In this document: piece by piece, positions 43,123-55,169 of the stretch | Numbering within the stretch: position 1 is the stretch's first letter | Layout of the letters: every line of letters begins with the position of its first letter | Assembly: GCF_963378085.1 (NCBI RefSeq) | Contig: NZ_OY726395.1 | Coordinates: 930,001-994,000, forward strand | Reading direction: 5' to 3' | Length of the DNA: 64,000 bases | DNA from: Mycolicibacterium sp. MU0050 | GTDB taxonomy: Bacteria; Actinomycetota; Actinomycetes; Mycobacteriales; Mycobacteriaceae | The notes under the pieces: model-generated | The model's database searches: none | Told to the model about the DNA's origin: nothing | Seen by the model: only the letters and a program-made list of their open reading frames with translations | Translations under genes and position numbers: made by a program

Positions 43123-44382
43123 GTGTCCGCGCCGCTGGCTCCGGATCGGGTGGCTTCGGGCGCTACGGTGCTAGATGTGGGTGCCCCGGCGCTGAGCGTC
43201 AATACCGAGGTCGGAACGCTGCGCGCGGTCATCCTGCACCGCCCGGGCGCCGAGCTTCAGCGGCTGACGCCCCGCAACAGCGACCGGCTGCTGTTCGACG
43301 GGCTTCCGTGGGTGGCCCGCGCGCAGGAGGAGCACGACGCGTTCGCCGACCTGTTGCGGTCCCGCGGGGTCGAGGTGCTGCTGCTCTCGGATCTGCTGAG
43401 CGAGGCGCTGGCCAGCGGGGCGGCCCGGATGCAGGGCATCGCGGCGGCCATCGACGCCCGGCGGCTGGGTCTGCCGTTGGCACAAGAGCTTTCGGCGTAC
43501 CTGCGTACCCTCGAGCCCGAGCCCCTGGCCCACCTGCTGATGGCGGGCATGACCTTCACCGAGATCCCGCTGGTCGACAGCGAGCTCTCCCTGGTGCGGC
43601 GCATGCACCACGGCGGTGATTTCGTCATCGACCCGCTGCCCAACCTGTTGTTCACCCGGGACTCGTCGTTCTGGATCGGGCCGCGGGTGGCGATCACGTC
43701 GCTGTCGCTGCCGGCGCGGACCCGGGAAACCTCGTTGACCGACTTGATCTACGCGCACCATCCGCGGTTTCTCGGGGTGCGACGGGCCTACGAGTCGCGC
43801 TCGGCTCCGGTCGAGGGTGGCGACGTGCTGCTGCTCGCGCCCGGTGTGGTCGCCGTCGGGGTCGGCGAGCGCACCACGCCGGCGGGCGCGGAAGCCTTGG
43901 CGCGCAGCCTGTTCGATGACGATCTGGCACACACGGTGTTGGCGGTGCCGATCGCTCAGGAGCGCGCCCAGATGCATCTGGACACGGTGTGCACCATGGT
44001 CGACGTCGACGCCGTGGTGATGTATCCGAACGTGGTGGACACGCTGTCTGCGTTCACCATTCGCCGTGTCAACGGCCGAATCCAGATCGACGACGCGGAG
44101 CTCTTCGTTCGGGCCGCCGCCAAGGCGATGGGCATCGACCGACTGCGGGTGATCGACACCGGGCTGGACCCCGTCACGGCCGAGCGCGAGCAGTGGGACG
44201 ACGGCAACAACACTTTGGCTCTCGCGCCGGGCGTGGTCGTGGCTTACGAGCGCAACGCGGAAACCAATGCCCGGCTGGAGGATTCGGGTATCGAGGTGCT
44301 GCGGATCGCCGCCTCGGAGCTGGGCACCGGCCGCGGCGGTCCGCGCTGCATGTCCTGTCCGGCGGCGCGTGACCCGGTCTAG
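43123..44382 (+). CDS. arcA: Arginine deiminase
   Basis: It has 419 residues from the GTG at 43123. It converts arginine to citrulline and ammonia. Guanidino-group-modifying fold: [28 protein letters not shown] (catalytic Asp region), [32 protein letters not shown] with the catalytic His, and the nucleophile Cys409 in GPRCMSCP. No arcB/arcC/arcD is nearby, so this is an orphan deiminase as in other mycobacteria (Rv1001). The stop overlaps the convergent sulfurtransferase stop by 4 bp. Confidence 0.94.
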   Translation: MSAPLAPDRVASGATVLDVGAPALSVNTEVGTLRAVILHRPGAELQRLTPRNSDRLLFDGLPWVARAQEEHDAFADLLRSRGVEVLLLSDLLSEALASGAARMQGIAAAIDARRLGLPLAQELSAYLRTLEPEPLAHLLMAGMTFTEIPLVDSELSLVRRMHHGGDFVIDPLPNLLFTRDSSFWIGPRVAITSLSLPARTRETSLTDLIYAHHPRFLGVRRAYESRSAPVEGGDVLLLAPGVVAVGVGERTTPAGAEALARSLFDDDLAHTVLAVPIAQERAQMHLDTVCTMVDVDAVVMYPNVVDTLSAFTIRRVNGRIQIDDAELFVRAAAKAMGIDRLRVIDTGLDPVTAEREQWDDGNNTLALAPGVVVAYERNAETNARLEDSGIEVLRIAASELGTGRGGPRCMSCPAARDPV

Positions 44383-45215
44383 CCCGTCGCAACCGGCCGG
44401 TCCGGCTCCGAACTCCATTGCGACCACGACCCCGGGAACAACGCGGCATCCACCCCGACGGCGGCCAACGCCGCAACAGTCACTGCGGCCGTCACCCCGG
44501 AGCCGCAGTACACCGCGACCTCCGAATCGGCGCGTACCCCCAACTCCTCGAACCACCGGATCAGATCCGCGTCGGGGAGCAAGGCGCCGTCCTCGCCCAG
44601 TAGCGCCGTGCTCGGTGCGTTGAGCGCCCCCGGGATGTGGCCCGCCACCGCGTCGACGGGTTCGACGTCACCTCGATAACGCTCCGGGGCCCGGGCGTCC
44701 AGCAGCACCGCCGCGGCTGCGGCCTGATCGGCGGTGACCGTGCGGCGGGCCGCGGCGTAGAGGTCGTCGTGCGCCACGGTGACATCACCCGGCTCGGGAG
44801 TTACTGCACCGGAATGCAACTCGCCCTGCCACGCGGAGAGTCCACCGTCCAGGATGTGCACGTCCGGGATGCCCGCCGCGGTCAGCACCCACCACGCGCG
44901 CGACGAACCGGCGCGGTTCCAGTCGTCGTAGACCACCACCGGAACCCCGCTGCGCATGCCCCACCGGCGGGCCGCCGCCTGCAGTGCCGGCCCGGACGGT
45001 AGCGGATGACGACCCCGTCCGGGCACGCAGTGATCGGTGAGGTCGTCGTCGAGCGACACGTACACCGCCCCGGGCAGATGCCCGCGTTCGTAGGCCGCAG
45101 TGCCGTCGGGCTGGGCCAATTCCCAGCGCACATCCAACAGCGTGGTGGGCTCACCGGCATCGAGGCGGCGCGCCAACTCGTCGGCGCTGATCAGGACATT
45201 CTCGCGATTGCTCAT
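44379..45215 (-). CDS. Thiosulfate/3-mercaptopyruvate sulfurtransferase (tandem rhodanese)
   Basis: It has 278 residues from the ATG at 45215 ([20 protein letters not shown]). Two rhodanese domains: the N-terminal one ([30 protein letters not shown]) lacks a catalytic Cys; the C-terminal one has the active loop [13 protein letters not shown]. It transfers sulfane sulfur to cyanide or thiols. It stands alone, with an 80-bp gap to the next minus-strand gene. Confidence 0.9.
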   Translation of the reverse strand: MSNRENVLISADELARRLDAGEPTTLLDVRWELAQPDGTAAYERGHLPGAVYVSLDDDLTDHCVPGRGRHPLPSGPALQAAARRWGMRSGVPVVVYDDWNRAGSSRAWWVLTAAGIPDVHILDGGLSAWQGELHSGAVTPEPGDVTVAHDDLYAAARRTVTADQAAAAAVLLDARAPERYRGDVEPVDAVAGHIPGALNAPSTALLGEDGALLPDADLIRWFEELGVRADSEVAVYCGSGVTAAVTVAALAAVGVDAALFPGSWSQWSSEPDRPVATG

Positions 45216-45294
45216 CACCGCTCGCCTCCCGGGCCGAAAATGCATTGAGGGCTGTGGGATTGGCCCTACAACGACCCTAGCCGCAATCTGGGCG

Positions 45295-46143
45295 CTACTG
45301 GCGGGGCGCCCAGCCTCGGTGCGCGAAGGCCTGCTGCACCCGATGGAGGATGAACCGCCGGCTGTGCTCGGCGAGGACGTGCAGGTGGATCCAGCCGTTG
45401 CGCGTCACGAGTTCATTGCGGCCGACGTCGTGCACGTAGCGCGAGCGGTCGCTGCGATGTTGGTCGCCGTCGTAATCGAGGCCGATCTTCGGCTCCTCCC
45501 AGCCCATGTCGAGGTAGGCGTTGTTGAACCCGTCGCTGACCCGAATCTGCGTGGTGGGCCGGGGGAAGCCCGCATCGAGCAGCAGCAAGCGCAGCCAGGT
45601 CTCCTTCGGCGACTGTCCGCCGGGGTCGAGCAGTGGGAGGACACGTCGGGCAACGGCCACATTGCGCGCGCCGGCGTAACGGTCCCCGAGGATCAACGCG
45701 TCCGCGCTCTGCATGCCGGTGGCCCGCGCCAGCGCGTCGAGGTGGCTGACTGCGTGCGGGCGGTCGAGATGGCGGGCCAGATCCAAGGCTGTGCGCGCCG
45801 GACTGGTCACCTGCATACCGCGGATCGTGGTGAGCTCGTCGGAGGCGACCCGTTCGTTGCGGGCGACGATCCCGGCGGGCGGCCGGCCGCATCGCCACAG
45901 CAGTTCGATGGGGGTGCGGGGTTTGACCCACAGGGCTCCGTGTAGTGCTGCGGCGGCGCGTCCCGCGATCACCGCGCGCCCGCCCGACCACAGCCACGCT
46001 GCCGCGATGCGCGCGTCCAGCGAAACCGCGCTGCGGGCATGGACATAGACATTGGGAAAGATCGCCCGGTAGTTCCACCGAAGTTGGGCGCGGGTCAGGG
46101 CACCGCTCGCGAGCGCTTGGCTGCCAAGGAATGGTCGGTTCAT
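45295..46143 (-). CDS. DUF559/AbiEi-type protein with Vsr-like nuclease fold
   Basis: It has 282 residues from the ATG at 46143 (MNRPFLGSQALASGALTRAQ). The N-terminal part resembles AbiEi-like winged-helix proteins (ALASGALTRAQLRWNYRAIFPNVYV). The C-terminal part has a PD-(D/E)xK-like pattern: SPKETWLRLLLLDAGFPRP, YLDMGWEEPKIGLDYDGDQH, and ELVTRNGWIHLHV. Such genes occur in many copies in mycobacteria; nuclease activity has not been shown for them. A tandem repeat lies upstream. Confidence 0.75.
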   Translation of the reverse strand: MNRPFLGSQALASGALTRAQLRWNYRAIFPNVYVHARSAVSLDARIAAAWLWSGGRAVIAGRAAAALHGALWVKPRTPIELLWRCGRPPAGIVARNERVASDELTTIRGMQVTSPARTALDLARHLDRPHAVSHLDALARATGMQSADALILGDRYAGARNVAVARRVLPLLDPGGQSPKETWLRLLLLDAGFPRPTTQIRVSDGFNNAYLDMGWEEPKIGLDYDGDQHRSDRSRYVHDVGRNELVTRNGWIHLHVLAEHSRRFILHRVQQAFAHRGWAPRQ

Positions 46144-46175
46144 GGCGGCAGCGTCCGGGGCGGGGCCGACGGCGG

Positions 46176-46247
46176 GCCTCGAGATTGCGGGGAGGGCTGT
46201 CAGCGTTGTGGATGAACAGCCGTGTGTGCAATCTGGCCGAACAGCAG
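46176..46247 (+). repeat. Intergenic direct repeat, copy 1
   Basis: 72 bp from GCCTCGAGATTGC to CCGAACAGCAG, repeated with few changes at 46279-46352. Each copy carries an internal inverted pair (AGATTGC near the start, GCAATCT near the end) and AACAGCCGTGTGTGC. Confidence 0.8.
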
Positions 46248-46278
46248 AGTGTGGCTCCAGGGGTTGGGCGGAGGGTGT

Positions 46279-46352
46279 GCCTCGAGATTGCACAGAGGGT
46301 TGTTAACGCCCACAGATCAACAGCCGTGTGTGCAATCTGGGCCGAACAGCAG
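46279..46352 (+). repeat. Intergenic direct repeat, copy 2
   Basis: 74 bp; the last 31 bases match copy 1 with a single inserted G, and the first 13 match exactly; the middle is diverged. It fills the 246-bp gap before the pmt stop; no gene is seen there. Confidence 0.8.
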
Positions 46353-46389
46353 TCAACGCAAGCCCGCGCAACCCAGCCCAGCCCCGAAG

Positions 46390-47934
46390 CTACCTCCAGC
46401 TGGGCAACCAGATCTGCATGTTCCACGTCTGCTGGGAGATGGGCATGCCGGTGAGCACCGGGAACAGCCACGCGAAGTTCGTGACGACCAGCGCCACGTA
46501 GCAGCAGACCACCACCAGGCCCAGCGTTCTTCGTTCCGGGTTTCGCGTCGGTTTGTAGAGGATGTCCCCGCAGATCAGGGCGATCGCCATCACCAGGAAC
46601 GGCGCCATGGTCACCGCGTAGAAGAAGTACATCTGCCGGTCGATGTCGACGAACCAGGGCAGCCAGCCCGCGAAGTAGCCGACCAGCACCACCGCGTAGC
46701 GCCAGTCGCAGCGGACGAACGCGCGCCAGGCGGCATACCCCAGCACGGGCACCGCGATGAACCACATGGCCGGCGTCCCGACGAGCATCACGGCCTTGAC
46801 GCAGGAGGCCGCTCCGCAGCCGGGCACGTTGTCCTGATCGATGGCGTACAGCACCGGCCGCAACGACATCGGCCAGGCCCACGGTTTGGATTCCCAGGGG
46901 TGCTGGTTGCCGGCGGCGTTGGTCAGCCCGGAGTGGAAATCGTAGGCCTTGGCGGTGTAGTGCCACAGCGAGCGGATGGCGTCCGGGGGCTGGAACCATT
47001 GGCGTTCGCCGATCTTGCGCCCGGCCTCGTAGCGGTTGATGGCGGTCTCGGAGGCGAACCACCGGGCGTACGAGGCCACGTACACCGCGACCGGGATCAG
47101 CCCCATCGCCCAGGCGGTGGGGCCGACATCGCGGCGGATGGTGCCCAGCCACGGCCGCGGCACCCGGTACTGCCGGCGCGCCACCACGTCGAAGGCCAGC
47201 GACATCAATCCGAAGAACACCACGAAGTACAGCCCGGACCACTTCGTCGCGCAGGCCAGCCCGAGCAGCACACCGGCGCCGAACCGCCACCACCGCACGC
47301 CCAGCCGCGGCCCCCACTGCGTCTCGTTGATCCGCCCGTCGAGCAGGGCGTTGTGCATGCGTTCGCGGACCTGGTCGCGATCGACGATCAGCGCGCCGAA
47401 GGCCGCGACCACGAACACCACCAGGAAGCCGTCCAGCAGCGCGGTCCGCGACGCGACGAACGTCACGCCGTCGGCGATCAGCAGCAGCCCCGCGATGGCC
47501 CCGACCAGGGTCGAGCGGCTGATCCGCCGGACGATCCGGGCCACCAGAACCACCAGGATGACGCCCATGACGGCCACGCTGAACCGCCAGCCCAGCCCGC
47601 TGTAGCCGAAGATCGCCTCGCCGAGGGCGATCAGCTGTTTGCCGACGGGGGGATGCACCACCAGCCCGAAGCCGGGATTGTCCTCGACGCCGCTGTTGTG
47701 CAGCATCTGCCAGGCCTGCGGCGCGTAATGCTTCTCGTCGAAGATGGGTGTGCCCGCATCGGTCGGCGACTGCAGATTCAGGAATCGGGTGATGGCCGCC
47801 AGGGCCCCGATCACCGCGGTCATCGCCCAACCCTGCGCCCGGTCCAGGGGTCCGAAGTCGGCGACGGGCACCAGCGGGCCGGGGCTGATCACCGGTACGG
47901 CGCGCTCCGGCACCACGGTCGAGGGAGCGGTCAT
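46390..47934 (-). CDS. pmt: Protein O-mannosyltransferase (GT39), Pmt
   Basis: It has 514 residues from the ATG at 47934 (MTAPSTVVPERAVPVISPG). About ten membrane helices. The first extracytoplasmic loop has the catalytic acidic pair region IFDEKHYAPQAW; NPGFGLVVHPPVGKQLI follows. It transfers mannose from polyprenyl-phosphate-mannose to Ser/Thr of Sec-exported proteins. C-terminal motifs FVDIDRQMYFFYAVTMAPF are typical of actinobacterial Pmt (Rv1002c). It is divergent from rsmI (25 bp between starts). Confidence 0.92.
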   Translation of the reverse strand: MTAPSTVVPERAVPVISPGPLVPVADFGPLDRAQGWAMTAVIGALAAITRFLNLQSPTDAGTPIFDEKHYAPQAWQMLHNSGVEDNPGFGLVVHPPVGKQLIALGEAIFGYSGLGWRFSVAVMGVILVVLVARIVRRISRSTLVGAIAGLLLIADGVTFVASRTALLDGFLVVFVVAAFGALIVDRDQVRERMHNALLDGRINETQWGPRLGVRWWRFGAGVLLGLACATKWSGLYFVVFFGLMSLAFDVVARRQYRVPRPWLGTIRRDVGPTAWAMGLIPVAVYVASYARWFASETAINRYEAGRKIGERQWFQPPDAIRSLWHYTAKAYDFHSGLTNAAGNQHPWESKPWAWPMSLRPVLYAIDQDNVPGCGAASCVKAVMLVGTPAMWFIAVPVLGYAAWRAFVRCDWRYAVVLVGYFAGWLPWFVDIDRQMYFFYAVTMAPFLVMAIALICGDILYKPTRNPERRTLGLVVVCCYVALVVTNFAWLFPVLTGMPISQQTWNMQIWLPSWR

Positions 47935-47959
47935 CGACAACGATCGTAGGCTGTGAGTC

Positions 47960-48799
47960 ATGAGTGGCGGTCGACTGTTGCTGGCTGCCACACCCTTGGG
48001 GCATCCGGGGGACGCCTCGGCGCGGCTCGTCGACGCCCTGGGATCCGCGGACATCGTCGCCGCCGAGGACACCCGCCGCGTGCGCAACCTGGCCCAGGCG
48101 CTGGGCGTCCGGGTCCGCGGCAAGGTCCTCAGCCTGTTCGAGGGCAACGAGGCGACGCGGGTTCCCGCCCTGGTCGACGACATTCGCAGCGGTGCGACGG
48201 TGCTCGCGGTCACCGATGCGGGCATGCCGTCGATCAGCGACCCGGGGTACCGGTTGGTGGCCGCCTGTGTCGCGGCGGACCTGCCGCTGACGTGTCTGCC
48301 CGGTCCCTCGGCGGTGACGACGGCGCTGACGGTCTCCGGGCTGGCGGCCGACCGGTTCTGCTTCGAAGGTTTTGCCCCGCGTAAGCAATCCGCCCGCCGC
48401 GGCTGGCTGGCGTCGCTGGCCGCCGAGCGGCGCACGGCCGTGTTCTTCGAGTCCCCGCGGCGCCTCGCCGAATGCCTGCGCGACGCCGTCGCCGAGCTCG
48501 GGGCAGACCGCCGCGCCGCGGTCTGCCGGGAGCTGACGAAGATCCACGAGGAGGTCGTTCGCGGCACCCTGGGCGAGCTGGCGGAGTGGGCCGCCGACGG
48601 TGTGCTGGGGGAGATCACGGTGGTGCTGGCCGGCGCGACGCCGGTGGCCGACCTGGGCACCCTGGTGGCCGAGGTGGCGGAGCTGACGGCCGAGGGGATG
48701 CGCGTCAAGGACGCCTGTCAGCAGGTGATCGCCGCGCACCCCGGCGCGCCGTCGCGCCGCGAACTCTACGATGCGGTGCTGCGCGCCCGCGATCAGTGA
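47960..48799 (+). CDS. rsmI: 16S rRNA (cytidine-2'-O)-methyltransferase RsmI
   Basis: It has 279 residues. SPOUT-like tetrapyrrole-methylase fold: LLLAATPLGHPGDASARL, ADIVAAEDTRRVRNL, VTDAGMPSISDPGYRLVAAC, LPGPSAVTTALTVSGLAADRFCFEGF, VFFESPRRLAECL. It 2'-O-methylates C1402 in the decoding centre. The last seven bases overlap the convergent pabB end. Confidence 0.94.
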   Translation: MSGGRLLLAATPLGHPGDASARLVDALGSADIVAAEDTRRVRNLAQALGVRVRGKVLSLFEGNEATRVPALVDDIRSGATVLAVTDAGMPSISDPGYRLVAACVAADLPLTCLPGPSAVTTALTVSGLAADRFCFEGFAPRKQSARRGWLASLAAERRTAVFFESPRRLAECLRDAVAELGADRRAAVCRELTKIHEEVVRGTLGELAEWAADGVLGEITVVLAGATPVADLGTLVAEVAELTAEGMRVKDACQQVIAAHPGAPSRRELYDAVLRARDQ

Positions 48800-50019
48800 G
48801 CCGACACCGCGGCCGATCCGGTGAGCGCCAACGTCGAAGCCGCCTTGTCCAGGCATTCCTGCCACTCGGCGTCGGGGTCCGAATCCGCGGTGATGCCGCC
48901 GCCGACCCCCATCACCACCGCCCCGGCCGCATCGAACTCGACGGTGCGGATCGCGACGTTGAGTTCGGTCCCGGCGACCGGTGACGCCAGGCCGACGGTG
49001 CCGCAGTAGACCCCCCGGGCCTGCGGCTCCCACTGTGAAAGCAGCTCGAGTGCACGGACTTTCGGTGTCCCGGTGACGGAAGCGGGCGGGAACGTGGCAG
49101 CCAGCACCTCTGCCATGAGGACGGTTCCGGGGACCCGCGCCGCCACCGTCGAGACCAGGTGCCACACCCCCGGGGCGGGCCGAATGGACAGCAGTTCGGG
49201 CACGGTGACAGATCCGGTGGTGGCCACCCGGCCGAGGTCGTTGCGGACCAGGTCCACGATCATGATGTTCTCGGCGACGTCCTTGACCGAATCGCGCAGC
49301 AGGGCCGGGTCCGCGTGCAGCGGCAGCGTGCCCTTGATGGGGCTCGACGAGATGTCGTCGCCGCGACGGCGCAGGAACACCTCCGGCGACAGCGAGGCCA
49401 CCGCGCCCCAGGTCCCGGCGCAGAACGCGCCGCGGGCCGGCGTCGTACGGGTCACCGCGTCGGCGAAGAACTCCAGCGGTGATCCGGTGCAGACGCCCCG
49501 GTATTGCGTGCACACGCAGGCCTGATAGACCTCGCCCGCGGTGATGGCCGCCAGGCAGGCCGACACCCCGGCGCGGTGCACGTCGCGGTCCGGGGCGGTC
49601 CAGGTGATGTGCCAGCCGCGCGGGGCCACCGGCGTACTCAGCGCCTGCTGCAGCCAGTCCGGCGCGGCATCGCCGGAAAGGCTTTCATACCACCAGATTC
49701 CGGCGGCGTCGCAGCGAAGCACGCAGTCTGTCCACCCGCCTGCGGCCGCTGGGATGCGGGTGCCGGCCCGGTCGGGGTAGGACAGGTAGCCGAACCACCC
49801 GCCGCCGACGGCCTCCGAGGCGCCGCCCGGGCCGACGGCGAACGCGTCCCCGGGCCGCACCGGCCGGACGTCCAGGCTGGGGGCGATCACCGCCCGCGCG
49901 CCGAACCACTCGCCGGTCAGGGCCGCCGGCGGCGGCAGGCCTCGGCGGGCCGCGCCGGCCGCGACCGCGCGCAGCACCTCGGCGGTGGTGCCGAGGGCGC
50001 CCAGACGGTCGATGCGCAT
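48793..50019 (-). CDS. pabB: Aminodeoxychorismate synthase component I
   Basis: It has 408 residues. Chorismate-utilising fold: GEVYQACVCTQYRG, ASLSPEVFLRRRGDDISSSPIKGT (catalytic Lys), NIMIVDLVRNDLGRVA, FPPASVTGTPKVRALELLS, and YCGTVGLASP. It aminates chorismate for p-aminobenzoate/folate synthesis; the glutaminase PabA is not in the window. It ends against rsmI. Confidence 0.9.
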   Translation of the reverse strand: MRIDRLGALGTTAEVLRAVAAGAARRGLPPPAALTGEWFGARAVIAPSLDVRPVRPGDAFAVGPGGASEAVGGGWFGYLSYPDRAGTRIPAAAGGWTDCVLRCDAAGIWWYESLSGDAAPDWLQQALSTPVAPRGWHITWTAPDRDVHRAGVSACLAAITAGEVYQACVCTQYRGVCTGSPLEFFADAVTRTTPARGAFCAGTWGAVASLSPEVFLRRRGDDISSSPIKGTLPLHADPALLRDSVKDVAENIMIVDLVRNDLGRVATTGSVTVPELLSIRPAPGVWHLVSTVAARVPGTVLMAEVLAATFPPASVTGTPKVRALELLSQWEPQARGVYCGTVGLASPVAGTELNVAIRTVEFDAAGAVVMGVGGGITADSDPDAEWQECLDKAASTLALTGSAAVSAH

Positions 50020-50044
50020 CGCATCAGCTTCTCAGATGCCGTCC

Positions 50045-50962
50045 TCAGCGGCTGATCTGGCGGGGGACGTCGAAGTTGACCAGCTTGTCCGGGTTGCGCA
50101 TCGCGTACAGGTGGGTGATCTTGCCGTCGGCCAGCTCCGCGGTGATCACCCCTTCGAGGTGGTCGTCGAGGTAGAGCACCAGCGCCGGGGCGCCGTTGTA
50201 CATCGCGGGCTCCACCCGGGCGTCGAGGCCGCTCATCCGGCTCAGGCCGATCACCAGCTTGGCCACCTTGGTGGCGCCGACCACGGGCCGGCGGGCCGCG
50301 CTGACCTTGCCGGCGCTGTCGGCGGTCCACACCACGTCCGGCGCCAGCATCGACAGCAGTTGGTCCAGGTCGCCGGTGGCCGCCGCCAGGAAGAACCGAT
50401 TGGTCAGTTCCTGCGACTGCTCGGGGTCGACACGGTCGAACCGCTTGCGGCGGGCGTGGACGTGCTCGCGGGCGCGGTGTGCGATCTGGCGCACCGCCGC
50501 CGCGGATTTGCCTACCGCGGCGGCGATTTCGTTGTGGTCGAAGCCGAATACCTCCCGCAGGACGAAGACGGCGCGCTCATCGGGGGTGAGCGTCTCGAGG
50601 ACCACCAGCATGGCCATCGACACCGACTCGGCGAGCACCACGTCTGCCGCCGCATCCTTGCCGCCCAGCGAATCGGCCAGCAGCAGCGGTTCGGGCAGCC
50701 ACGGCCCCACGTACTCCTCGCGGCGTCGGGCCGCGGCGCGCAGCGTGTTGAGCGACTGCCGGGTGACCAGCTGGGCCAGGTAGGCCTTGGTGTCCTGCAC
50801 CTCGTCGAGGTCCACCTGAGCCCAGCGTAGATAGCTGTCCTGCAGGACGTCGTCGGATTCGGTTGCGGTGCCCAGGATTTCGTAGGCGATGGTGAACAGC
50901 AGCGGCCGCAGCGCGGTGAACCGCTCGGCATGCTCCCGGCTGCCGGGCCCGCTGCCGGTCAC
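50045..50962 (-). CDS. ECF41-type sigma factor with C-terminal SnoaL-like domain (SigJ-like)
   Basis: It has 305 residues from the GTG at 50962, which overlaps the upstream stop as GTGA. Sigma region 2 (RPLLFTIAYEILGTATESDDVLQDSYLRW) and region 4 (ERAVFVLREVFGFDHNEIAAAVGKSAAAVRQIAHRAREHV) are followed by a SnoaL/NTF2-like domain (about 190-300), diagnostic of ECF41. These factors have no anti-sigma gene; the C-terminal domain tunes activity. Co-transcribed with an FAD oxidoreductase, as typical for the group. A matching promoter lies upstream of the pair. Confidence 0.9.
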   Translation of the reverse strand: MTGSGPGSREHAERFTALRPLLFTIAYEILGTATESDDVLQDSYLRWAQVDLDEVQDTKAYLAQLVTRQSLNTLRAAARRREEYVGPWLPEPLLLADSLGGKDAAADVVLAESVSMAMLVVLETLTPDERAVFVLREVFGFDHNEIAAAVGKSAAAVRQIAHRAREHVHARRKRFDRVDPEQSQELTNRFFLAAATGDLDQLLSMLAPDVVWTADSAGKVSAARRPVVGATKVAKLVIGLSRMSGLDARVEPAMYNGAPALVLYLDDHLEGVITAELADGKITHLYAMRNPDKLVNFDVPRQISR

Positions 50963-52137
50963 GGCGCCGGCACCGGCTGGGGGCTCGCGGCGAGTCGCGC
51001 CGCGCGCCAGTTGCCCTTCACCCAGAAGTACGAACCGGGCTTGCGGGCCTCGCGGCGCAACGCCCACACGGTGGCGCTGCAGATCAGCTCCTTGATCCCC
51101 GCCGCGGTCCGGCCGCCGACATAGGCCCGCCGTGGGCTGTCATCGGTGTGCAGCAGCTGCATCGTGCCGAATTTACGGCCCAGGCTGATGCATTGTCCGG
51201 CGAACGCCAGGCTGATCGGTGCGGGCTCCTCGCCGGCGACGCGGGCCAGCACGGTGTGTGCGGCTTGGGCGCCCAACGGCATCGCCGCCGCGCAGCTCAT
51301 CCGCAGGGGCAGCCCGGACGGGGCCGCGGCGTCGCCGGCCGCGATGATCCGCCCGTCGTCGACGCTGGTCAGGGTCTCGTCGGTGAGCAGGCGGCCGAGC
51401 GCGTCGGTGCTCAGCCCGCTGGCCGCGGCCAGGCCGGGCACTCCGAAGCCCGCCGTCCACACCGTCACCGCCGATGCCACGGTGGTGCCGTGGCTCAACT
51501 CGACGCTGTGCGCGTCGACCCGCGCGACGGTGACCCCTTCGACGAGGTTCACGCCCAGCTTGCGCAGGGTCTTGGCCACCGACCTGCGCCCACTGTCGGC
51601 CAGCGACGGTGTCAGCCGATCGGTGACCAGGGTGACCGGCCGGCCCGTCTCGGCGAGCTCCGCAGCGGTCTCGACGCCGGTCAGGCCGCCGCCGACGACA
51701 ACAACCGGGGCGATGACGGGGACCTCCTGCAGGCGGGCGGCCAGCCGCTGGGCCTGCTCGTATTCGGACAGCGGATAGCCGAACTCGGCGACGCCGGGCA
51801 CCGCGGTGGGGACCGCGCCGGTGCTGCCGACGGCGTAGATCAGGTAGTCGTAGTCCAGGGTGGCCCCGGAGCCCAGCCGGACCCGGCGGGCCGCGCGGTC
51901 GATGTCGGTGGCTTCGTCGACCACCAGGCGGATGCCGTCGCCCAGCATGTCGTCGTAGGCCTGGGTGGCGTCGTCGTTGCCGACGGTCAACTGGTGCAGG
52001 CGAATTCGCTCGACGAACTGGGGCCGCGGATTCACCAGCGTGATGTCCAACTCGGGGTGCCGGCGGAGCCGATTGGCCGCGAGTACTCCGGCGTAGCCGC
52101 CGCCGAGAACCACGATCCGGGGTGTCTGTTCACTCAT
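50959..52137 (-). CDS. NAD(P)/FAD-dependent oxidoreductase (NDH-2-like)
   Basis: It has 392 residues; AAGGAG lies before the ATG at 52137. FAD-binding IVVLGGGYAGVLAANRL, second Rossmann VVVVGGGLTGVETAAELA, and FAD-phosphate motif GRIIAAGDAAA. It resembles type II NADH dehydrogenases but has no obvious membrane anchor. First gene of the pair with the ECF41 sigma factor, which probably activates it. Confidence 0.87.
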   Translation of the reverse strand: MSEQTPRIVVLGGGYAGVLAANRLRRHPELDITLVNPRPQFVERIRLHQLTVGNDDATQAYDDMLGDGIRLVVDEATDIDRAARRVRLGSGATLDYDYLIYAVGSTGAVPTAVPGVAEFGYPLSEYEQAQRLAARLQEVPVIAPVVVVGGGLTGVETAAELAETGRPVTLVTDRLTPSLADSGRRSVAKTLRKLGVNLVEGVTVARVDAHSVELSHGTTVASAVTVWTAGFGVPGLAAASGLSTDALGRLLTDETLTSVDDGRIIAAGDAAAPSGLPLRMSCAAAMPLGAQAAHTVLARVAGEEPAPISLAFAGQCISLGRKFGTMQLLHTDDSPRRAYVGGRTAAGIKELICSATVWALRREARKPGSYFWVKGNWRAARLAASPQPVPAP

Positions 52138-52188
52138 TGGGTGCTCCTTGGGTCAGGTCGGCTCCTCGTCGAGCCGCTCTGACCTCAA

Positions 52189-52215
52189 GACACCGCCGGT
52201 GCCCGCACTGTGACA
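52189..52215 (-). promoter_or_regulatory. ECF41-type promoter
   Basis: Minus strand: TGTCACA (52215-52209), 16 nt, TGTC (52192-52189), about 52 nt before the oxidoreductase ATG. The ECF41 consensus is TGTCACA-N16-CGTC, so one base differs. It implies autoregulation of the operon by its own sigma factor. Confidence 0.75.
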
Positions 52216-52243
52216 GGGTGTGCGCCGGATGTGGCGCAGATCA

Positions 52244-55143
<2,900 letters not shown>

Positions 55144-55169
55144 CAGGAGTCACCTTATTGTCTTTCGGT

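Noticed and set aside
45413..49513. A 1366-codon open frame on the minus strand
   Set aside because: It is an out-of-frame shadow of the DUF559, pmt and pabB regions and antisense to rsmI, with Arg/Gly/Pro-rich composition typical of high-GC wrong frames.
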